Positions 4,288 through 5,395 of a stretch of DNA of 5,395 nt are shown here, piece after piece. Where the stretch lies: positions 1-5,395 of the forward strand of contig JACRAO010000080.1 in the NCBI GenBank assembly GCA_016213345.1, in the 5' to 3' direction. Position 1 is the first letter of the stretch; each line of letters opens with the position of its first letter. A model generated the notes under the pieces. It did not search any database. It was given only the letters and a program-made list of their open reading frames with translations, and was not told the DNA's origin. This stretch comes from Bdellovibrio sp. GTDB lineage: Bacteria > Bdellovibrionota > UBA1018. Both the position numbers and the translations under genes were made by a program.

Positions 4288-5395
4288 TTTCAATTTACAA
4301 TAATATAAAACAACTCCTATTTACTTCATGCCTAAGCTTTATTCTTATTTCATGTACCAATAACAGTGGTTTTTTTATTAACAAGAAACCAACTGCCGCA
4401 TCTCCTACTCCAAGTCCAAGTACAGTTGAAAAAAATATTTTCACTATCACAAAAGTTATAAAATCCAACGTAGAACCAAATTCTCTAGTTGATATCTTAA
4501 GCGAACTCACCGGAGAGATTGGCCAAATTTGTTCACAAATAGTTCAAACTGACAACAATCAAACTCAAAATATTGCCACATGTGTTTGTCAATTTACATA
4601 CACCAAAAGAGATGGTTGGGTTGAAACATGGTCCACTCAACCAAGTTATCTTGAATCAAACCTAATACGATGTCCATACCAGGGAGTACCACTAGATAGT
4701 GCAAATATCAGTGTTCGCATTGTTAATCAAGCCACTGGGGGAAAAAGCAATGAATTAGCATTTCCTCTTTATGGAAGACAAACTGCTCTAGACAGTAACC
4801 ATCCTCTCAATTATGTACAAGTGAGAAGATATCAGTGTAAAGACGCGATTTTTATTCCTAATGTTTTTGACGGAAGTATTTATGATCCTTTTCTTTCAGA
4901 AGATAAATATCTAACATACCCAGTTAATTTCTTTACCACTAATATGGGTGGCACATTAACTCAATTTGTTGAAAAAATAAAGCCCACTCAAGGAGCTGGT
5001 TTTATTTGTCCATCAGACACCTCACAACTTCTAGTTCCCCAGATTTTTAGTTTCGGAACAAATCAATCTCCCAAACTTGGCTTAAAAATGTCTCCATTAG
5101 ATATTCAAGACGAATTTGATAGACAGACATTTTATTTAGCAAAAGAAAAATTTGGCGTGTTTCAGATCGCTTTTAATACTTTTATTGCTCCAGGACTTGT
5201 CTCATCTGAAGCAAAGCCAGTACAAAATAGCTCTTCTAGCAAGAAAACTCAGCCACCTCCTCCTTTGGGTTTTGCAGCACAGCCATACAGATACCAAAAT
5301 GGAGAGGAGTCCTGCCCAGCAGATTCGTTTTTACCAAAAGGTTTTAGATGGGTAAAAGTTTGGCAGTGGAGAGCTTCACTACCAGCTAGAGCCTA
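4284..5395 (+). CDS. Putative lipoprotein, unknown function, 3'-truncated by window edge (operon gene 3)
   Basis: An uninterrupted frame of 370 codons runs from GTG 4284 to the right edge without a stop, so the C-terminus is missing. The start overlaps the stop of gene 2 (GTGA, 4284-4287). The signal peptide has a hydrophobic core (11-22) and a lipobox LISC with lipidated Cys24 and Thr at +2. A Ser/Thr/Pro-rich linker (36-47) follows. The body carries eight further cysteines (83, 100, 102, 130, 185, 242, 344 and the signal-peptide Cys16), of which seven would be in the mature part. It also has a YVQVRRYQC stretch (177-185), a long aromatic/amphipathic part (273-303) and a low-complexity S/K/P segment (307-327, with PPPP). 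The visible end is tryptophan-rich (FRWVKVWQW, 354-362). It does not align clearly with genes 1 and 2, though YVQVRRY slightly resembles RIQIERY of gene 2. Codon use is AT-rich. I recognise no family. Operon membership suggests a shared envelope role. Confidence 0.85.
   Translation, partial: MISIYNNIKQLLFTSCLSFILISCTNNSGFFINKKPTAASPTPSPSTVEKNIFTITKVIKSNVEPNSLVDILSELTGEIGQICSQIVQTDNNQTQNIATCVCQFTYTKRDGWVETWSTQPSYLESNLIRCPYQGVPLDSANISVRIVNQATGGKSNELAFPLYGRQTALDSNHPLNYVQVRRYQCKDAIFIPNVFDGSIYDPFLSEDKYLTYPVNFFTTNMGGTLTQFVEKIKPTQGAGFICPSDTSQLLVPQIFSFGTNQSPKLGLKMSPLDIQDEFDRQTFYLAKEKFGVFQIAFNTFIAPGLVSSEAKPVQNSSSSKKTQPPPPLGFAAQPYRYQNGEESCPADSFLPKGFRWVKVWQWRASLPARA

Noticed and set aside
4295..4510. 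Minus-strand ORF over the start of operon gene 3
   Set aside because: The + frame has a perfect Shine-Dalgarno, a lipobox and 370 open codons. The minus ORF is its shadow.
5152..5355. Plus-strand 67-codon ORF with a Leu-rich translation
   Set aside because: It lies wholly within the open frame of gene 3, and no ribosome-binding site precedes it.
1..5395. CRISPR array, tRNA or rRNA genes
   Set aside because: No regularly spaced repeats, cloverleaf-like segments or conserved rRNA sequence were seen.

Overview
The window looks like accessory DNA of a low-GC Gram-negative bacterium. It is AT-rich overall, and it carries an operon of at least three genes whose products start with lipoprotein-type signal peptides (two with clear lipoboxes, one atypical). 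Bdellovibrionota/Oligoflexia-like bacteria or Leptospira-like spirochaetes would both fit the low GC and the LxSC-style lipoboxes, but nothing here fixes the taxon.

Bases 1-529 are a decayed stretch. A short ORF with a good ribosome-binding site (149-214) is followed, on the opposite strand, by a fragment of an IS21-family istB gene (243-446) that stops just before its Walker A motif. Protein-like scraps lie on both sides of this fragment, so an insertion sequence may have broken a small gene and then decayed. A well-formed promoter (TTGACG-18-TATAAT, 494-523) sits directly in front of the next gene.

Bases 530-1690 encode a complete DUF4143-type P-loop ATPase with an AAA-type N-terminal domain and a PD-(D/E)XK-like C-terminal domain. 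It is visibly richer in G+C than most of its surroundings. It has no Shine-Dalgarno sequence, and the predicted transcript start coincides with its ATG, so it may be translated from a leaderless mRNA.

Bases 1691-2219 contain no convincing gene apart from a 10-codon leader ORF at the end. The stretch is dense in short inverted repeats, several built from ACAGT/ACTGT half-sites that also recur at 174-249. A sigma70-like promoter (TTAACA-18-TATAAT, 2122-2151) then drives the lipoprotein operon through a leader of about 60 nt with two TAAGGGGG Shine-Dalgarno copies.

Bases 2220-5395 hold three tightly packed genes (gaps of 1 nt and a GTGA overlap) encoding lipid-anchored, cysteine-containing exported proteins of unknown function. 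The first two are diverged paralogues of each other. The third has a different body and runs off the right edge. Tight coupling, shared export route and paired cysteines suggest they form one envelope complex or surface system. The sequence does not show what it does, and the rest of the operon lies beyond the window.
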